Assembly (NCBI RefSeq): GCF_018141545.1
Contig: NZ_CP064356.1
Location: 1,625,001 to 1,689,000, forward strand
Source of the DNA: Miltoncostaea oceani
GTDB taxonomy: Bacteria; Actinomycetota; Thermoleophilia; Miltoncostaeales; Miltoncostaeaceae
Reading direction: 5' to 3'
Length of the DNA: 64,000 nt
The notes under the pieces were generated by a model. That model was not told the DNA's origin, made no database searches, and was given only the letters and a program-made list of their open reading frames with translations. The position numbers were made by a program, and so were the translations under genes. Position 1 is the stretch's first letter, and every line of letters starts with the position of its first letter. Below are positions 53,290 through 62,263 of the stretch, piece by piece.

Positions 53290-54102
53290 GTGCCCGCCGC
53301 CCCGCCCGCACCGCCGGACCCGGCGGCCTGGTTCGACGCCCGGGTGCGGCCGCTCGCCGTCCACGGCCCCGCCGGGGACGACGCCACGGACACCTGGATC
53401 CCGGTGGGCGCACCACCGTCGGAGGGGACCCTCGCGACGATCGAGGAGCGGGCGGCGGCCGAGCAGGAGGCGCCCCCCCGGGTCGCCCTCACGTGGGCGG
53501 CGGGCGGGCTCGCGGGGATGGCGGCGACCGCGTTGACCGTCGCGGCCGTGCGCGACGGGGTCGTCATCCGCGCGGGTCTGGAGCGCCCCGCCGGTCCCGA
53601 GGGGTGGATCCGCGACATGCGCCTCCGCGACGGCGTCGTCGCCGTCGGGGGGGACCACCCGTGGAGCGGCGCCCCCGGCGTCGGCCACGTTCCGGACGGG
53701 GTCCTCGGCCGGGCGGTGGCCGAGGCCGTCGTCGAGGTGTGCGGCCCGGTCGTCGCGGCGCTCGCCGCGCGCTCGCGCCGTGGCCGCCCGGGCCTCTGGG
53801 CGCAGGTCGCCGACGCCGTCGGCCACGCCGCCGCGGCGGTCTGCGCGGCCGATCCGGGGCGTCGCCACGCCACCGTCATCGCCGGGGTGACGGGGGTCCT
53901 CGGCGCGGCGGGCGCCCCGTGGCCCGCCCGCCCGGTGCTGCGCAGCGTGCCCGCCCCGGGCGGGCCGGTGATGGTGGTCCACCGCGGGTCGTGCTGCCTC
54001 GCGTACCGCTGCGGAGCCGATGCCGCCTACTGCGCGACGTGCCTGTTCCGCCCGCCCGGCGAGGTCGCCGAGCGGGTCGTCGCGCACGCCGCGGGCGCCT
54101 GA
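53290..54102 (+). CDS. FhuF-like (2Fe-2S) ferric iron reductase family protein
   Basis: 270 residues. The C-terminal 30 residues hold the cluster motif of FhuF-type siderophore reductases, RGSCCLAYRCGADAAYCATC (Cys-Cys then Cys-x2-Cys). The rest is an Ala-rich helical domain (AVAEAVVEVCGPVVAALAAR, LWAQVADAVGHAAAAVCAAD) typical of the family. It would reduce Fe(III)-siderophore in the cytoplasm. No siderophore uptake gene is nearby. It starts at GTG 10 bp after the kinase gene, with its own leaderless-type promoter. Confidence 0.85.
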   Translation: MPAAPPAPPDPAAWFDARVRPLAVHGPAGDDATDTWIPVGAPPSEGTLATIEERAAAEQEAPPRVALTWAAGGLAGMAATALTVAAVRDGVVIRAGLERPAGPEGWIRDMRLRDGVVAVGGDHPWSGAPGVGHVPDGVLGRAVAEAVVEVCGPVVAALAARSRRGRPGLWAQVADAVGHAAAAVCAADPGRRHATVIAGVTGVLGAAGAPWPARPVLRSVPAPGGPVMVVHRGSCCLAYRCGADAAYCATCLFRPPGEVAERVVAHAAGA

Positions 54103-54146
54103 GGGGTCCGGCCGGGGGCGTCCCGCCCACGTGGCACGATGCGCAC

Positions 54147-54836
54147 GTGGAGGGCGACACGACAGGGGCGGCGGCGCCGGACCCGGTCGTCGCGCACTTC
54201 GACGCCCGCCCGGCCGCCTACGACCGCCAGCTCGGCCGGGAGCGCCGCTCCCTGCGGGTCGCGGCCGCGTTCGCCGGGGATCTGGAGGGGCGGGACGTGA
54301 TCGACCTGGGGGCGGGGACGGGGGCGCTGACGGCCGCGCTGCTCGCCGGGCGGGGGACGCCGGCCTCGGTGGTCGCCGTCGATGCCGCGCCGCGGATGCT
54401 CGCCCGGGCCGGGGACCGGCTCGGCGACGCGGTGACCCTGCTGCGGGCGGACGCGCGCGCCGTGCCGTCGCCCGGCGGGTCGGCCGACGTCGTGACGTGC
54501 GCCTACCTGCTGCACCTGCTCGCCCCCGCGGACGGCGCGGCCGTCGTGGCGGAGGCGTGGCGCCTCCTGCGGCCCGGGGGCCTGCTGGTCGTCGTGGTGC
54601 ACGGCTCGCCGCCGGGGCCGGCGGGGACGGTCCACCGGGCCGTCTGGCGGGCGTGGCGGCGCATCGCCCCCGGCGCGGGGGTGGTGGGCGGCGGCCCGCT
54701 CGCCGACGTGCGGCCCCTGCTCACCGGCGCGGGGTTCGTCGTCGAGGCGTCGCGGCGCGTGGCGGGCGTCTACTGGGGTCAGGTGGTGCGGTGCCGCCGC
54801 CCCGCGGGGGACCTCGCGAACCGGTGGCGCCCGTAG
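54147..54836 (+). CDS. class I SAM-dependent methyltransferase
   Basis: 229 residues from GTG 54147. Methyltransferase motif I VIDLGAGTGALTAALLAG near residue 51, motif II VVAVDAAPRMLARAGDRLG, then ADVVTCAYLLHLLAPADGAA and LLRPGGLLVVVVHGSPPG. The N terminus (HFDARPAAYDRQLGRER) is typical of UbiE/Methyltransf_11 types. Substrate unknown. The last 58 bases overlap the convergent oxidoreductase gene. Confidence 0.86.
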   Translation: MEGDTTGAAAPDPVVAHFDARPAAYDRQLGRERRSLRVAAAFAGDLEGRDVIDLGAGTGALTAALLAGRGTPASVVAVDAAPRMLARAGDRLGDAVTLLRADARAVPSPGGSADVVTCAYLLHLLAPADGAAVVAEAWRLLRPGGLLVVVVHGSPPGPAGTVHRAVWRAWRRIAPGAGVVGGGPLADVRPLLTGAGFVVEASRRVAGVYWGQVVRCRRPAGDLANRWRP

Positions 54837-56203
54837 GCGAGGGCCTCGCCGGGCAGGTGGGGGAGGGTCCGCCGCGCGAAGGCGTCCGCGACGGCGCCGA
54901 TCGCCGCCGCGTGGGTCGGGTAGGCGTGGACCATCCGCTGGATCCGCAGCAGCGAGATGCGCCGGTCGATGGCGAGGGTCAGCAGCGGCAGCAGGTCCGC
55001 CGCGTGGGGTCCGACGACCGTCGCCGCGACGATCCGCCCCGTCAGCCGCACCGCGGTGACGGCGACGAAGCCCCGCGTCACGCCGTCGGTCAGGCCGCGG
55101 TCGGTCCCGGCGAGGTCGACCCGCAGGTCGATGAGCGCCCGCGGGTGGCAGCGCCGCGCCCGCTCCGGCGCCGTCGGGCCGACCCACGCGACCTCGGGCT
55201 CGGTGAAGACGGCCGACGGGATCGACGGCGGCCGGCCGATCCGGGGGATCCAGGGGAGGGCGATCGCCTGGACGATCCGGCGCCCGTGGGCGTTGGCCGC
55301 GTGGGTCTGGTGGGCGACGGGGGTCACGTCGCCGACCGCCCACACCCCCGGCGCGGACGTCCGGCCCCACGCGTCGACCCGGACGCCGCCGGGTACCACC
55401 GCGACCGCCGCCGCGACGTCCCCGACGTTCGGCTCCCGGCCGACCGCGGCGAGCACGGCGTCCACCGCGTGCAGCGGCGCGCCGCCGTCCGTCCGCAGAT
55501 CGCCGGTGGCGGGGTCGGCCGCCACGACGCGGGTGCGGAGGCGGATGACGACGCCCTGCTCCACGAGTGCCGCCGCCAGCGCCCCGGACGCCTCGGGCTC
55601 GGCGTCGGGCAGCACCCGGTCCGCGGTGTCGACCAGCGTCACGCGGCTGCCGATGCGGGCGAACGCGACGGCCATCTCCACCCCGACCGCCCCGGCCCCC
55701 ACGATCGCAAGGTGCCGTGGGGCGTCCGCCAGGTCGAAGATCGTCTCGTTCGTCAGGAGCCGGCCGGCGGGCAGGCCGGGGACGGCGAGGACACGCGGAC
55801 GCGAGCCGGTCGCGATGACGACGTGGGGGGCGGTCAGGACGCGCACGCCGTCGCCGCCCGTCACCGTGACCCGGCGGCCGGGGGCGAGCGCCGCCCGCCC
55901 GCGGACGACGTCGATGCCCTCCGTCGTGGTCACCTCGTCGTCCTCGCGCGCCGCCAGCCCGTCGCGCGTGGCGCGCACCGCGGCGAGCAGGGCGGGCGGG
56001 TCGGCGCGGAGGGCCGGGTCGCGGGACAGGTGGAGCAGGCGCTTCGAGGGGATGCAGCCGACATTTGTGCAGTCGCCCCCGATGCGCCCGGCCTCGACGA
56101 GCGCCACCCGCCGGCCGAGGGCGGCGAGCCCGGCGGCGACGGTCAGGCCGCCCGCGCCGGCCCCGATCACGATCGCGTCGTGGTCCCCGTCACGCTGCGG
56201 CAT
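54779..56203 (-). CDS. pyridine nucleotide-disulfide oxidoreductase (mercuric reductase/dihydrolipoamide dehydrogenase-like)
   Basis: 474 residues. FAD motif AIVIGAGAGGLTVAAGLAAL, the redox-active disulfide GGDCTNVGCIPSKRLL, NAD motif LAIVGAGAVGVEMAVAFARI, the second FAD motif GVWAVGDVTPV, and a C-terminal YPTHA segment in place of the HPTxxE motif of lipoamide dehydrogenase. There is no MerA N-terminal metal domain and no C-terminal Cys pair, so mercury reduction is unlikely. The gene follows a TVP38 gene on the same strand, a pairing that suggests a membrane or thiol-redox role. Confidence 0.9.
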   Translation of the reverse strand: MPQRDGDHDAIVIGAGAGGLTVAAGLAALGRRVALVEAGRIGGDCTNVGCIPSKRLLHLSRDPALRADPPALLAAVRATRDGLAAREDDEVTTTEGIDVVRGRAALAPGRRVTVTGGDGVRVLTAPHVVIATGSRPRVLAVPGLPAGRLLTNETIFDLADAPRHLAIVGAGAVGVEMAVAFARIGSRVTLVDTADRVLPDAEPEASGALAAALVEQGVVIRLRTRVVAADPATGDLRTDGGAPLHAVDAVLAAVGREPNVGDVAAAVAVVPGGVRVDAWGRTSAPGVWAVGDVTPVAHQTHAANAHGRRIVQAIALPWIPRIGRPPSIPSAVFTEPEVAWVGPTAPERARRCHPRALIDLRVDLAGTDRGLTDGVTRGFVAVTAVRLTGRIVAATVVGPHAADLLPLLTLAIDRRISLLRIQRMVHAYPTHAAAIGAVADAFARRTLPHLPGEALAYGRHRFARSPAGRRHRTT

Positions 56204-56867
56204 CCCGTCCCCCCTCGCGTCGTCGCAGGATCTCGGCCAGCGCCACGCCGGCGACGAGCAGGATCCCCGACGCGACCAGCACGGGCGTGTCGATCGCGGG
56301 CACCCCCCCGTCGAAGCTCTCGAGCGACGCCCCGGCGAGCACGAACGCCACCGTGGCGGGCGCGCTGCCGATCGCGGTGCCGGCGAGGAAGGCGAGGGGG
56401 TGGATGCGCACCGCGCCCGCGAGGTAGCTCACCAGGTCGTAGGGGAGGTACAGCAGGCGCATCACGATGACGGTCTCGAAGCTCCGCTCCCGCAGGCGTC
56501 GGGTCCAGCGGGCGAGCCGGCCGGTACCGTCGCCGTCGCGGCCGGCGCCGAGCCAGCGGGCGAGCCCGTAGGCGACGAGGGCCGACCCGTTGCTCGCGAC
56601 CAGCACGAGCGCGACGCCCCCGACCGCGCCGAACAGGAAGCCGCCGGCGACGGTCAGCACCGCCGCCGAGAGGAAGATCAGCGGGCGGACGAGGTAGACG
56701 GCGACGAACGCGAGGGGTCCCCACGCGCTGCCCTGGATCGCGTCGACCAGCCGCGTCGCGGCCTCGGCGGGTCCCACGTCCTCCACGAGCGCCCACGTCA
56801 CGACGGCGCCGACGAGCAGCGCCCACGCCGCGCCGGCGAGCAGGCGGTGGCGGGTGGACGCCCTCAC
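56190..56867 (-). CDS. TVP38/TMEM64 (DedA-like) membrane protein
   Basis: 225 residues from GTG 56867. Five to six membrane segments; the family core FLSAAVLTVAGGFLFGAVGG and VMRLLYLPYDLVSYLAGAVR followed by IHPLAFLAGTAIGSAPATVA matches the SNARE-associated/VTT domain. Family members are lipid scramblases or flippases. It overlaps the oxidoreductase gene (14 bp) and the CDP-alcohol enzyme gene (GTGA), making a three-gene membrane-lipid unit. Confidence 0.92.
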   Translation of the reverse strand: MRASTRHRLLAGAAWALLVGAVVTWALVEDVGPAEAATRLVDAIQGSAWGPLAFVAVYLVRPLIFLSAAVLTVAGGFLFGAVGGVALVLVASNGSALVAYGLARWLGAGRDGDGTGRLARWTRRLRERSFETVIVMRLLYLPYDLVSYLAGAVRIHPLAFLAGTAIGSAPATVAFVLAGASLESFDGGVPAIDTPVLVASGILLVAGVALAEILRRREGGRDAAA

Positions 56868-57478
56868 GCGGTGCCGAGCGCGCGGCGGGCGGCGACGACC
56901 CGCTGACCGACGCCGACCAGGACGGCGCCCGCCATGACCCACATCACGGCGACCGACCAGGAGGGGACGGCGAGCGCCACGGTGAACAGCACGACCGTCT
57001 CGGCGCCCTCGACGAGCCCCGGCGGCATCGTCACCGACGTCGTGTCGCCGCGGGCGGAGGCGCCGGCGCCCCGGCGCTCGAGCAGCGCCGACAGGTACGA
57101 CCACGAGATCGCGTTGACGTAGAACGTCGCGAGCAGGACGGCGGCGGCGACCCATCCCGCCCGGCTGTCGAGTCCGGCGGCGATGCCGAGGGGGACGGCG
57201 GCGTAGACGACGACGTCGAGGAGGATGTCGGCGTACCCGCCGAGGTCGGTCTGGCGGCCGGACCGGCGCGCGACGGCGCCGTCGAGGCCGTCGAGCACGC
57301 GGTTCGCCAGCCAGAGGGCGACGGCGAGCGCCGGCAGGCCCGCGCCCGCCGCGACCGCCGCGCCCGCGCCCGGCACGACGGCGAGGACCGTGACCGCGGT
57401 GGGGTGGACGCGGCGCGGGACCGCCCGCACGAGGGGGGCGAGCACGACCTCCGTCCGGCGGCGCAGCGCACGGTCCAT
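56864..57478 (-). CDS. CDP-alcohol phosphatidyltransferase
   Basis: 204 residues from ATG 57478. The motif DGLDGAVARRSGRQTDLGGY followed by ADILLDVVVY gives the full DG-x2-AR-x8-G-x3-D-x3-D signature; about five to six membrane segments. N-terminal VHPTAVTVLAVVPGAG is typical. It makes a phospholipid head-group bond from CDP-diacylglycerol; the acceptor (glycerol phosphate, inositol phosphate or other) cannot be told. It is a second such enzyme besides 36984-37532. First gene of the minus-strand unit. Confidence 0.9.
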   Translation of the reverse strand: MDRALRRRTEVVLAPLVRAVPRRVHPTAVTVLAVVPGAGAAVAAGAGLPALAVALWLANRVLDGLDGAVARRSGRQTDLGGYADILLDVVVYAAVPLGIAAGLDSRAGWVAAAVLLATFYVNAISWSYLSALLERRGAGASARGDTTSVTMPPGLVEGAETVVLFTVALAVPSWSVAVMWVMAGAVLVGVGQRVVAARRALGTA

Positions 57479-57681
57479 CACGGCCGCGCGGGGGTGCGGG
57501 CGGGGGCCTCGGGCACGCGCACCTCCTCCTCTCCGGGCGACGACGGGGCGATCGCGCCGGCGGGGGCGCACCGGGACCGTAGTGGCGATCGGCGCGCGGC
57601 GGGAGGGGCACCGCCCGACGGGCGCCCCGCCCGGCCCGGGACCTGCGAGCCTTCGCCGGGGTCGGCGACGGGGGAGGCCGC

Positions 57682-58875
57682 GTGCCGCAGGGCCGTGTGG
57701 GACGGATGGTGCGGCGCATCGCCGCGGTGGTGCTCGGCGCCGGGGTGCTGGCGTCGGTCGTGGCGTGCGGCGGGGGCGACGGGGCCGCGCCCGCGGGCCT
57801 GCCCGCGGACTGGTCGCAGGTCGAGGCCCGCGCCGAGGGGCAGACCGTCCGGTGGTGGATGTACGGGGGCGACGCCCGCATCAACGCATACGTCCGCGAC
57901 CACGTCGTCCCCGCCGCCGCCCGGAGGGGGGTGACGCTCCGCACGGTCCCGGTCGACGACACCGCCGAGGCCGTCCAGCGGGTGCTGGCGGAGCGGGAGG
58001 CGGGCCGCGACTCCGGCGGGGCCGTCGACCTGATCTGGATCAACGGCGAGAACTTCGCCCTCGGCGTCGAGGCCGGGTTGTGGCTCGAGGGGTGGGCGGG
58101 GGGCCTCCCGAACGCCGCGTTCGTCGACCCGGAGGACCCCTCCATCGCGAGCGACTTCGGCGTGCCGGTCGAGGGGCGGGAGTCCCCCTGGAACCGGGCC
58201 GCCCTCGTCTTCGCCCGCGACCCGGAGCGGGTGGCCCGGGCGCCCCGCAGCGTCGCCGGGATCCTCGCCTACGCCCGCGCCAACCCGGGTCGCGTGACGT
58301 ACCCCGCGCTCCCCGACTTCACGGGGTCGGCGTTCGTGCGCCTCGCCGCCCAGGAGCTCGGCGAGGACGCCGCGATCGCGGCCCTCCGGGACATCCGCCC
58401 GTCGCTGTACGGGGGAGGGCGGAGCCTCCCGAAGTCCGAGGCGGAGCTGAACCGGCTGCTCGGCGACGGGCAGGTCGACATCGCCATGAGCTACGACCCC
58501 GCGTTCGTGCTGTCGGGGGTGCGCGCCGGCACGTTCCCGGCGCGCGTGCGGCCGTTCGCCCTCGACCGCACCCTCGTCAACACCAGCTACGTCGCCATCC
58601 CCGCGAACGCCGCGAACCGCGAGGGCGCCGCGGTCGTGGCCGATCTGCTGCTCTCGCCGGCGCTGCAGGCCGTCAAGGCCGACCCCGACGTGCTGGGCAT
58701 CCCGACCGTCCTCGACCCCGCCCGCCTCGACGCCGCCGCCCGCGCGGCCCTGGCGCCCGACGGCGCGGGCCCCCACCTGCTGGCCGCGGGGGATCTCGGG
58801 GAGCCGCTCGCCGAGCTGCCCGCCGACGAGGTCGGCCGGCTCGAGGAGCGCTGGCGGCGGGAGGTGCTCCGGTGA
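57682..58875 (+). CDS. ABC transporter substrate-binding lipoprotein, YnjB-like
   Basis: 397 residues from GTG 57682 with GGGAGG upstream. Lipoprotein signal with lipobox VVACGGG. The mature part (VRWWMYGGDARINAYVRDHV, AVDLIWINGENFALGVEAGL, VTYPALPDFTGSAFVRLAAQ, INTSYVAIP-like NTSYVAIPANAANREGAA) follows YnjB, a type II binding protein of the thiamine/sulfate/spermidine superfamily. The ligand of YnjB is not established. GTGA overlap with the ATPase gene. Confidence 0.88.
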   Translation: MPQGRVGRMVRRIAAVVLGAGVLASVVACGGGDGAAPAGLPADWSQVEARAEGQTVRWWMYGGDARINAYVRDHVVPAAARRGVTLRTVPVDDTAEAVQRVLAEREAGRDSGGAVDLIWINGENFALGVEAGLWLEGWAGGLPNAAFVDPEDPSIASDFGVPVEGRESPWNRAALVFARDPERVARAPRSVAGILAYARANPGRVTYPALPDFTGSAFVRLAAQELGEDAAIAALRDIRPSLYGGGRSLPKSEAELNRLLGDGQVDIAMSYDPAFVLSGVRAGTFPARVRPFALDRTLVNTSYVAIPANAANREGAAVVADLLLSPALQAVKADPDVLGIPTVLDPARLDAAARAALAPDGAGPHLLAAGDLGEPLAELPADEVGRLEERWRREVLR

Positions 58876-59924
58876 CCGGGCTGCGGCTCACCGGGGTCGA
58901 GGCGCGCCCCGGCGGCGCCCGGGTGCTCCGCGGCGTCGACCTGGAGGTCCCCGCCGGCGGCCGCCTCGCGCTCGTCGGTCCGTCGGGCGCCGGCAAGACG
59001 ACGTTGCTGAGGGTCGTCGCCGGGCTGGAGCCCGCCGTCGCCGGGCGCGTCGAGGCGGGCGGCCGGGTCCTCGACGGCCTGCCCCCGCACCGGCGCCCGA
59101 TCGCGATGGTCTTCCAGGACCCCCGCCTGCTGCCGAACATGGACGCCGCCGAGAACGTCGCGTTCGCGTTGCGGGCCGCGGGGGCGGGGCGTCGGGAGCG
59201 GCGCGCCCGCGCGGACGCGCTCCTCGCCGAGGTGGGTCTCGACGGACTGGGGCGCCGGGCGGTGCGGGGCATGTCGGGCGGCGAGCAGCAGCGGGTGGCC
59301 CTCGCGCGTGCGCTGTGCCCCGACCCGGGGCTGCTGCTGCTCGACGAGCCGATGGCGTCGGTCGACCCGGACCGCCGGGCGGCGCTGCGCCGCCTGATCC
59401 TGCGACTGCAGGCGGAGCGGCGCGTGACCACCGTGATCGTGACCCACGACCGCGACGAGGCGGCGGAGATGGGGCAGGAGATCGCCCTCATGATCGAGGG
59501 GCGGATCGTGCAGCGCGACACCCCGCGCGCCCTCTTCCTGCGGCCCTCGTCGCCCGCCGTCGCGCGCTTCCTGGGGGCCCGGAACCTCCTGTCCGGCGTG
59601 GTGCGCGACGGCCTGATGCCCACCGCCGCGGGACCGCTGCCGGTGGGCGGCGCCGACGGCCCGGCGCGCGTGACGGTCCGCGCCGACGCGATCGTCCCCG
59701 GGGACGCGGGCCCCCTGCGGATGCGCGTGGAGGAGGCCGTGTTCACGGGCACCGGCGTGCGGGTGGTGCTGACACGCGGCGACATGCGCCTCGAGGCGCG
59801 CGTGGCGCCCGACGCGACCCCTCCGGTCGGCGCCGAGGTGGCGGTGGACGTCCCGCCGGGCGCGGTCTGGCGTTTCCCCGAGGCGGTCGCCACCGCCGCC
59901 GGCGACGGCGCCCTGCGCCCCTGA
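58872..59924 (+). CDS. ABC transporter ATP-binding protein
   Basis: 350 residues. Walker A VGPSGAGKTTLLRV, Q-loop FQDPRLLP, signature MSGGEQQRVALARAL, Walker B LLLLDEPMASVD, H-loop VIVTHDRDEA. A C-terminal TOBE-like domain (about 235-340) with VTVRADAIVPGD is as in MalK/PotA/YnjD-type importers. It powers the two permeases downstream. Confidence 0.95.
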   Translation: MTGLRLTGVEARPGGARVLRGVDLEVPAGGRLALVGPSGAGKTTLLRVVAGLEPAVAGRVEAGGRVLDGLPPHRRPIAMVFQDPRLLPNMDAAENVAFALRAAGAGRRERRARADALLAEVGLDGLGRRAVRGMSGGEQQRVALARALCPDPGLLLLDEPMASVDPDRRAALRRLILRLQAERRVTTVIVTHDRDEAAEMGQEIALMIEGRIVQRDTPRALFLRPSSPAVARFLGARNLLSGVVRDGLMPTAAGPLPVGGADGPARVTVRADAIVPGDAGPLRMRVEEAVFTGTGVRVVLTRGDMRLEARVAPDATPPVGAEVAVDVPPGAVWRFPEAVATAAGDGALRP

Positions 59925-59926
59925 CC

Positions 59927-60745
59927 GTGACGCGCGCCCGGGCCCTCGCCCCGCTCGTGCCGGCGCTGGCGGTGGTGCTGGTGCTGTGGGGCGCGGGGAT
60001 GGTGGGCGCCGTCCGCACCAGCCTCGGCGTCAGCCGCCTGCGCGGGTGGTCGTCGGCCGACCTCGACGCGTACCGGGCGCTGCTCGACGACCCGGCCTTC
60101 TGGGACGCCCTCGCGTTCACGCTCCGCGTCGCCGCCGTCGCGACGGTCGTCTCCGCCGTCCTCGCGGTCGCCCTGGCCGCGGCGCTGCGACGACACGGCA
60201 CCGTCGTGCGCGCACTCGCCGCGTTCCCGGTGCCGGTCCCGCACCTGGTGGTGGCGGTGCTCGCCGTGCTGTGGCTCGGCCCCGGTGGGATCGCCGACCG
60301 CCTGCTCGGCGGCCTGCCCCTCGACGTCGTCCGCGACCCCGCCGGCCTCGGGATCGTGCTGGTCTACGTGATCAAGGAGACGCCGTTCCTCGCGCTGCTG
60401 GTGCTCTCGGCGTGGGGGCCCGACGTCGCGGCCCGGGAGGAGGCCGCCGCCGTCCTCGGCGCCCGCCCCCTGCAGCGGCTGCGCTGGGTCGTCTGGCCGG
60501 CGATCCGCGCGCCGCTGATCACCGGTGCGGCGGTGGTCGCCGCGTTCGTGATCGGGGCCTTCGAGGTGCCGCTCGCGATCGGCCCGACGTCACCCCAGAC
60601 GCTCTCCGAGCTCGCGCTGTCGGCGACCCGCACCGCGAGCCTCGACGGCCGGGCCGTCGCCGCCGCGGCGCTGCTGGTCGCCTCGGCGCTCGCCGTGCTC
60701 GTCGCGGGCGTCGCCGCCGCGACGCTGTGGAGGCGCCGTGGGTGA
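59927..60745 (+). CDS. ABC transporter permease (first)
   Basis: 272 residues, six membrane segments; the coupling loop EEAAAVLGARPLQRLRWVVW matches the EAA motif. GTG 59927 follows the ATPase stop by 2 bp; CTG 59921 in the same frame overlaps that stop as CTGA and is an alternative. With the next gene it replaces the two halves of the long YnjC permease. Confidence 0.93.
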   Translation: MTRARALAPLVPALAVVLVLWGAGMVGAVRTSLGVSRLRGWSSADLDAYRALLDDPAFWDALAFTLRVAAVATVVSAVLAVALAAALRRHGTVVRALAAFPVPVPHLVVAVLAVLWLGPGGIADRLLGGLPLDVVRDPAGLGIVLVYVIKETPFLALLVLSAWGPDVAAREEAAAVLGARPLQRLRWVVWPAIRAPLITGAAVVAAFVIGAFEVPLAIGPTSPQTLSELALSATRTASLDGRAVAAAALLVASALAVLVAGVAAATLWRRRG

Positions 60746-61580
60746 GGGCCGCGCCCGGCCGGTCCTGTTCGTCGCCCTCGTCGCGGCGGCCGCCCTCGCG
60801 CCCCTCGCGACGCTGGTGCTGCGGGCCGCGGCGGACGAGTGGCGGGCGCCCGCGGTGCTGCCGCAGCGGTACGGCACACGCGGCGTGGAGGAGGCGTTCG
60901 CCGACGCCTCCGGCGCGATGGAGGCGATCCTCAACTCCCTCGTCGTCGCGCTCGCGGCCACGGCCATCGCGCTGGTGCTGGCGTGGCCGGCCGCCCGGAC
61001 GATCGGCGAGGGACGCATGCGGCGGCCCGCGGTCGTCTGGGTGCTGCTGGGCCTCCCCCTCCTGGTCCCGCCGTTCGCGACGGGGTCGGGCCTGACGGAG
61101 TGGTTCATCCGCCTGGGCCTGGCGGACACCCTGACGGGCCTGGTGGTGGCGCACCTGGTGCCGGTGCTGCCCTACGTGGTCCTGATCCTGGCGGGGGCCT
61201 TCGGCCCGGAGGTGCGCGACCTGGAGGAGGCCGCCGCGGTCCACGGGGCGGGGCGCGTGCGGCGGCTGGCCCTGGTGACGCTCCCCGCGGTGGCGCCGGT
61301 CCTGGCGGTCGCGGCGCTGCTCGGCTTCCTGGTCTCGTGGAGCCAGTACGGCCTGAGCCTCGCCGTCGGCGGGGGCACGCCGATGCTGCCCCTGGAGCTG
61401 GTGCCGTTCCTCGCGGCCGACCCGCAGGTCGCTGCGGTGCTGGCGCTGGTGTTCCTCGCGCCGGCGGTGGCGGCGGTCGTGCTGGCGCTGGTACTCGCGG
61501 GCCGGGGCGGGGTACGGTCGCACGACGCGCCGGCCGCGCCCGCGCCCGGCGCGGCGGTGGCGAGCGGAGGTGGGACGTGA
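60738..61580 (+). CDS. ABC transporter permease (second)
   Basis: 280 residues, six membrane segments, with EAA-like loop LEEAAAVHGAGRVRRLALVT. Eight-base overlap with the first permease gene. In E. coli YnjC the two permease halves are one chain; here they are separate genes. Confidence 0.93.
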   Translation: MGEGRARPVLFVALVAAAALAPLATLVLRAAADEWRAPAVLPQRYGTRGVEEAFADASGAMEAILNSLVVALAATAIALVLAWPAARTIGEGRMRRPAVVWVLLGLPLLVPPFATGSGLTEWFIRLGLADTLTGLVVAHLVPVLPYVVLILAGAFGPEVRDLEEAAAVHGAGRVRRLALVTLPAVAPVLAVAALLGFLVSWSQYGLSLAVGGGTPMLPLELVPFLAADPQVAAVLALVFLAPAVAAVVLALVLAGRGGVRSHDAPAAPAPGAAVASGGGT

Positions 61581-62263
61581 CCGGTGACGCGCCCGCGGTG
61601 ATCGTGTTCGACGTCAACGAGACGCTCTCGGACATGGCGCCGATGGCCGCCCGCTTCGAGGACCTCGGGGCCGACGGGCGCCTCGCGGGGCTCTGGTTCG
61701 CCGGCGTCCTGCGCGACGGGTTCGGCCTGACCGTCGTGGGCGACGCCCGGCCGTTCGCGCAGGTCGCCGCCGGCGGGCTGCGGGCGATGCTCGACCCGGC
61801 GGAGCTCGACCGGCCGGTGGACGACGCGATCGCCCACGTGCTGGAGGGCTTCTCGGCGCTGCCCGTCCACGCCGACGTCCCTCCCGGCGTGACGGCCCTG
61901 GCCGACGCCGGGCACCGGCTGGTGACGCTCTCCAACGGGGCGACGGCGGTGGCGGAGCGCCTGCTGGCGGGCGCGGGCCTGCGGGACCGGTTCGCCCACT
62001 GCCTGTCGGTCGAGGACGCCGGCGCCTGGAAGCCCGCGGCGCGGGCCTACCGCCACGCGGCGACGACGTGCGGCGTGGAGCCGGGGGAGATGATGCTCGT
62101 CGCCGTCCACCCCTGGGACATCGACGGCGCGGCACGGGCCGGGCTGCGGACGGCGTGGATCGACCGCACCGGCCGGCCCTACCCGCCGCACCTCACCGCG
62201 CCGGGCGTCCGGGCCACCGGCGTTGATGACCTCGCGCGGATCCTGGGGGCGGGTCCCGGCTAG
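61577..62263 (+). CDS. HAD-superfamily hydrolase, haloacid dehalogenase type II-like
   Basis: 228 residues. Nucleophile Asp in VIVFDVNETLSDM, motif II Ser-Asn in LVTLSNGATAVAE, motif III Lys in EDAGAWKPAARAY and motif IV HPWDIDGAARAGLRTAWI. The FDVNETL start is typical of type II 2-haloacid dehalogenases and related phosphatases. GTGA overlap with the permease gene implies cotranscription with the importer, so it may act on the imported compound. The stop overlaps the convergent gene by 4 bp. Confidence 0.87.
   Translation: MTGDAPAVIVFDVNETLSDMAPMAARFEDLGADGRLAGLWFAGVLRDGFGLTVVGDARPFAQVAAGGLRAMLDPAELDRPVDDAIAHVLEGFSALPVHADVPPGVTALADAGHRLVTLSNGATAVAERLLAGAGLRDRFAHCLSVEDAGAWKPAARAYRHAATTCGVEPGEMMLVAVHPWDIDGAARAGLRTAWIDRTGRPYPPHLTAPGVRATGVDDLARILGAGPG

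Noticed and set aside
54779-56203. Mercuric reductase and a mer operon
   Set aside because: No N-terminal metal-binding domain, no C-terminal Cys pair, and no merR, merT or merP nearby.
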